This document shows positions 61,508 through 64,000 of a stretch of 64,000 nt of DNA, piece after piece. How positions within the stretch are numbered: position 1 is the stretch's first letter; every line of letters begins with the position of its first letter. The notes beneath the pieces were generated by a model. The model saw only the letters and a list, made by a program, of their open reading frames with translations. It ran no database searches and had not been told where the DNA came from. Origin of the DNA: Yinghuangia soli (GTDB taxonomy: Bacteria > Actinomycetota > Actinomycetes > Streptomycetales > Streptomycetaceae); assembly GCF_021502675.1 (NCBI RefSeq), contig NZ_JAKFHA010000020.1:1-64000 (forward strand), written 5' to 3'. A program made the position numbers and the translations under genes.

Positions 61508-61551
61508 CGCACCATGCGGACCATGGGCGTTCCCATGGTCCGCATGGTGCG
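61508..61551 (-). terminator. Very long perfect hairpin between two minus-strand genes
   Basis: GCACCATGCGGACCATGGG (61509-61527) and its exact inverse (61532-61550) form a 19-bp stem, 20 bp with the outer C/G pair, closed by a four-base CGTT loop. It lies between the stop of the long 61641 gene and the lipoprotein start. Confidence 0.8.
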
Positions 61552-61640
61552 GGCCCGGCTTCCAGGGATCACGGCAGCCTCGAACATCCCGTGAACAATC
61601 GAACGTTCAAGCGAATTTTCAAGCGCATGTCCACCGCGGG

Positions 61641-64000
61641 TCACGGCATGCGCAGCGTGACCGAGGTGACCCCGATCAGGCGCAGGACGTCGTCCTCGGC
61701 CGCGATGACGCGGGTTGCGTAGTCGGCGGGTTCGCTGCCGGTGTAATACTTCATCAGGTCGATCTCGCCGGTGGCGGGGTACGCGGTGGCGCTCGGCGAC
61801 GGGTCCTGGAAGTTCCAGAACTTGAACGGGTTGGCGTTCACCGTGCCCTTGTGGCCCCACGAGAGCGCCTTGCCGCCCCACGCCTCCAGAATGGCGTGGC
61901 CGAACTCGTGGGCGGCGGTGATCTCGTAGTCCCTGTCGGCGTTCGCGTTCATGCCGCCGAAGAAGCCCTTGTTGTAGAAGATCGACGCGTCGATGATCCC
62001 GGAGTTGTGGCTGCGGCGGTAACCCGAGCCGGTCTCGATGTACAGGTCGAGGTCTTCGGCGGCGTAGTTCCGCTGGTTGGCGGTGACCTGCACGGTGTAC
62101 GTGGACCCGGCGTACGTGACCTGCCGCGACCAGTACTTCCCGATGCCGCTGATCACCAGGCCGCGGAGCTTGTCGAACGTCGCCTGCGGCAGGCTGTCCT
62201 CGTTCTGGCAGTCGACGTACACGTCCACCGCGATCCGCTTCGCCGCCTTGTCCACCTTGGCGCTCGTCCAGCCGGCGTTGGCGCGGTTGTCGAGGGTGAC
62301 GAGCTTGTCGATCGTCTTGGCGCCCTGGTACTCGAAGTCCAGCATCAGGTGCAGTTGGCGGCGAAGTGTCTCGCCGTCGAAGATGCCCTGCATGTTCCGC
62401 CCGTCCCAGTGCCACACGTACCGGCCGGTGGACAGGAAGGACTGCGGCAGCACCTGCTCGTACACCGTCACGTTGCCGTCGTTGAGCGACAGGGTGGCCT
62501 TGTCGGCGGTGATGCTGGTCAGGTCCTTGATGGTGAAGACGAACTCGGCCGGCGGGCCGGAGCTCAGCGGGTCGAGAGTGTGCATGCCGCCGGTGATCTC
62601 GATCTGGACGTCGGCCTGCGGCACACCCGCCGGGAGCGGCGGTACGCCCGCGTCGTGCGGCGGGTTGGAGCCCGGCATCGCCAGCGGGCGGGCGTCGACG
62701 TCGATCTTCTCCCCGGTGGGCCGGGTGACCGACACGGACGCATTGTTCTCGCCCGCGCTGTCGGCGAGTTCTTTGACCTCGCCCGTCGTCGTCGCCGACT
62801 GGGGGTTGGTGGCGCCCGCGCCGACCATTCCGCGGATCGCGGTGCCGGTGAGCTCGGCCGCCTGCCGGTCGCCGATCAGGCCTTCGGCCTTGGCGGTCTT
62901 GATGGTCTTGAGGGCCTTGTCGATGTCCTTGCTCATCTTCGCCTGCAGCGCGAGGTCGGCGGCCTTGGTGCCGAAGGCGGTCGCGGTGGTGAACGCCTGC
63001 TCCAGGGCGGCCGCGGCGTTCTTCTGGGTGCCTTCCAGCCCGGCCATGTCGCGGAAGGCGCCGGCCTGGCCGAGGAGGGTGAGTGCGGCGCCGACGCCGG
63101 TGGGGTCCGGTGCGGCGGGGGCGTTCTGCATGGCGATGATCGGCTGCGGGAAGTCGGCGGGCGACACATCGGCGGGCAGGGCGCGGCGGGTGTCCGTCGA
63201 GGTGGGCAGGATCTGCGGCGGGGCGTCCGGGATCGGCACCTCGTGCCAGCGCCAGAAGCGGTTCTCCTCCTGCTCCTCGCAGGAGTTGCAGGCGCCCATC
63301 ACCGCCTCGGCGTAGACCCCGGACGTGGGGACGGCGATCCGGGTCGGCTCGATGGGCGTGTTGGGCTGGTAGTGCTCGAGCAGGTCGACCGGCTTCTTGG
63401 CGTCCTGCCGGAAGGTCGGGTCCAGGTGGAAGCCGCGGGCCACGGGCAGCACGAGGCTGTTGCCGACGATGCCGATCAGTTCGTTCTCCACCACGCTGGC
63501 CACCGATCGGCCGCCGCTGTTGGGCGCCTCGACGCCGTCCAGCAGCATGAACCGCCGGGCGTCGCTCATCCGCGACCACAAGTGGTGGTGGTAGAGCTCG
63601 ATGTTCTCGTTGAGGTGGGCGAGGAGCTTGCGGACGAGTTCCTTGTCCTCCTCGCGCGGGTTGCGCATCTCCTGCCGGTTGAGCGGGGTCTCGATGCGGA
63701 CGTGGTCGTAGCCGGTCAGGTCGTTCTGGATGGACGCGTCGCCGAACAGCGTCGAGGACAGATGCGCGGTGCGGTAGCGCAGCGTGCCGGACTCGACGAT
63801 GACCCGCGAGCCGGCCGGGAGGATCTCGCCGAGGAACGGCAGCCCGGCGAGGCCGAGTTGGGCGGAGATCCGCACCGACTTGATGGCGGACCGCATGACC
63901 GCGGGCAGCGATCGGCTCATGCGCAGCGACACGAACAGGCTCTGGTCGTTGCCGAAGCGGGTGACGAGGGTGGGGTCGATGCCGAGGTCGACGGGCGTGT
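61641..64000 (-). CDS. C-terminal part of a large protein with a zincin-like HEFGH motif (runs off the right edge)
   Basis: At least 786 residues of an open frame that continues past the window edge. A region of about 200 residues with LSSTLFGDASIQND and LNENIELYHHHLWSRM comes first. A CNSCEEQEE Cys pair follows, then a Gln/Ala-rich helical region (LGQAGAFRDMAGLEGTQKNA, AFGTKAADLALQAKMSKDID) and a beta domain. The C-terminal 200 residues hold a likely metalloprotease site, HEFGHAILEAWGG with SWGHKGT nearby. I do not recognise the whole; it could be a large secreted or injected effector. Confidence 0.65.
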   Translation of the reverse strand, partial: TPVDLGIDPTLVTRFGNDQSLFVSLRMSRSLPAVMRSAIKSVRISAQLGLAGLPFLGEILPAGSRVIVESGTLRYRTAHLSSTLFGDASIQNDLTGYDHVRIETPLNRQEMRNPREEDKELVRKLLAHLNENIELYHHHLWSRMSDARRFMLLDGVEAPNSGGRSVASVVENELIGIVGNSLVLPVARGFHLDPTFRQDAKKPVDLLEHYQPNTPIEPTRIAVPTSGVYAEAVMGACNSCEEQEENRFWRWHEVPIPDAPPQILPTSTDTRRALPADVSPADFPQPIIAMQNAPAAPDPTGVGAALTLLGQAGAFRDMAGLEGTQKNAAAALEQAFTTATAFGTKAADLALQAKMSKDIDKALKTIKTAKAEGLIGDRQAAELTGTAIRGMVGAGATNPQSATTTGEVKELADSAGENNASVSVTRPTGEKIDVDARPLAMPGSNPPHDAGVPPLPAGVPQADVQIEITGGMHTLDPLSSGPPAEFVFTIKDLTSITADKATLSLNDGNVTVYEQVLPQSFLSTGRYVWHWDGRNMQGIFDGETLRRQLHLMLDFEYQGAKTIDKLVTLDNRANAGWTSAKVDKAAKRIAVDVYVDCQNEDSLPQATFDKLRGLVISGIGKYWSRQVTYAGSTYTVQVTANQRNYAAEDLDLYIETGSGYRRSHNSGIIDASIFYNKGFFGGMNANADRDYEITAAHEFGHAILEAWGGKALSWGHKGTVNANPFKFWNFQDPSPSATAYPATGEIDLMKYYTGSEPADYATRVIAAEDDVLRLIGVTSVTLRMP

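Overview
The window is chromosomal DNA of a high-GC Gram-positive actinomycete, most likely a Streptomyces-type organism. The signs are very high GC with a strong G/C third-position bias, GTG and TTG starts, several apparently leaderless promoters, U-tract-free hairpin terminators, a giant SARP-type regulator, a DUF574 methyltransferase, a DUF5709 protein, a class I terpene cyclase and many secreted proteins and lipoproteins. I see no rRNA, tRNA, CRISPR array, integrase, transposase or phage module. The genus cannot be fixed by eye.

Layout. 0-2.1 kb: a truncated exported protein (possibly a sortase), a DUF4397 surface protein and an SDR. 2.3-7 kb: a 1239-aa SARP/AAA regulator convergent with the tRNA-modification gene tsaC/sua5. 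7.1-9.5 kb: a small membrane protein and a PepSY membrane protein, each preceded by a dyad. 9.6-14.9 kb: a xanthine dehydrogenase operon (xdhA-xdhB-xdhC) behind a recognisable promoter, a possible leader peptide and a dyad operator. 15-17 kb: a secreted protein and an HxlR regulator divergent from an alcohol-dehydrogenase-like oxidoreductase. 17.2-20 kb: a Baeyer-Villiger-type monooxygenase and an SDR. 20-25 kb: a secreted protein, a ZapE-like ATPase, an ABC exporter pair and a membrane Ser/Thr kinase. 25-28.9 kb: a large TPR-CHAT protease. 29-32 kb: TetR regulator and a secreted dipeptidase-like/discoidin protein. 32-35.9 kb: small hypotheticals, a terpene synthase, a tiny secreted peptide and thyA. 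35.9-38.7 kb: a small membrane-effector-like protein and a STAND/NLR ATPase. 38.9-50.4 kb: a giant secreted metzincin protease, an alpha/beta hydrolase, a kinase fused to a peptide-binding protein, a methyltransferase, a two-component system and two small exported proteins. 50.7-57.2 kb: a beta-propeller lipoprotein, then a MarR-controlled acyl-CoA degradation cluster. 57.5-64 kb: a frameshifted GH25-like lysozyme gene, an AbiEii-like protein, a GNAT enzyme, a second beta-propeller lipoprotein and the 3' part of a long zincin-containing protein.

How the genes work together. The clearest catabolic unit is marR, a DUF35 protein, an SCP-x/Ltp2-type thiolase and two acyl-CoA dehydrogenases. It is transcribed from two promoters with the same 17-bp spacer architecture, and both spacers carry the dyad TGCAT-N2-ATGCA, so the MarR protein probably controls both. 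The gene set resembles the FadE28/FadE29/Ltp2/DUF35 set for steroid side-chain shortening, without the MaoC hydratase.

The best candidates for an unusual conflict or signalling system are two. The first is the effector/NLR pair at 35.9-38.7 kb: the NLR starts with a RHIM-like motif, and the effector, encoded just upstream, ends in a similar beta-prone segment. This looks like bacterial amyloid-signalling cell death. The second is the TPR-CHAT protease with a membrane kinase at 23.7-28.7 kb. A Ser/Thr kinase fused through one membrane helix to an OppA-like binding protein (43.5-46.2 kb) is a striking one-polypeptide sensor.
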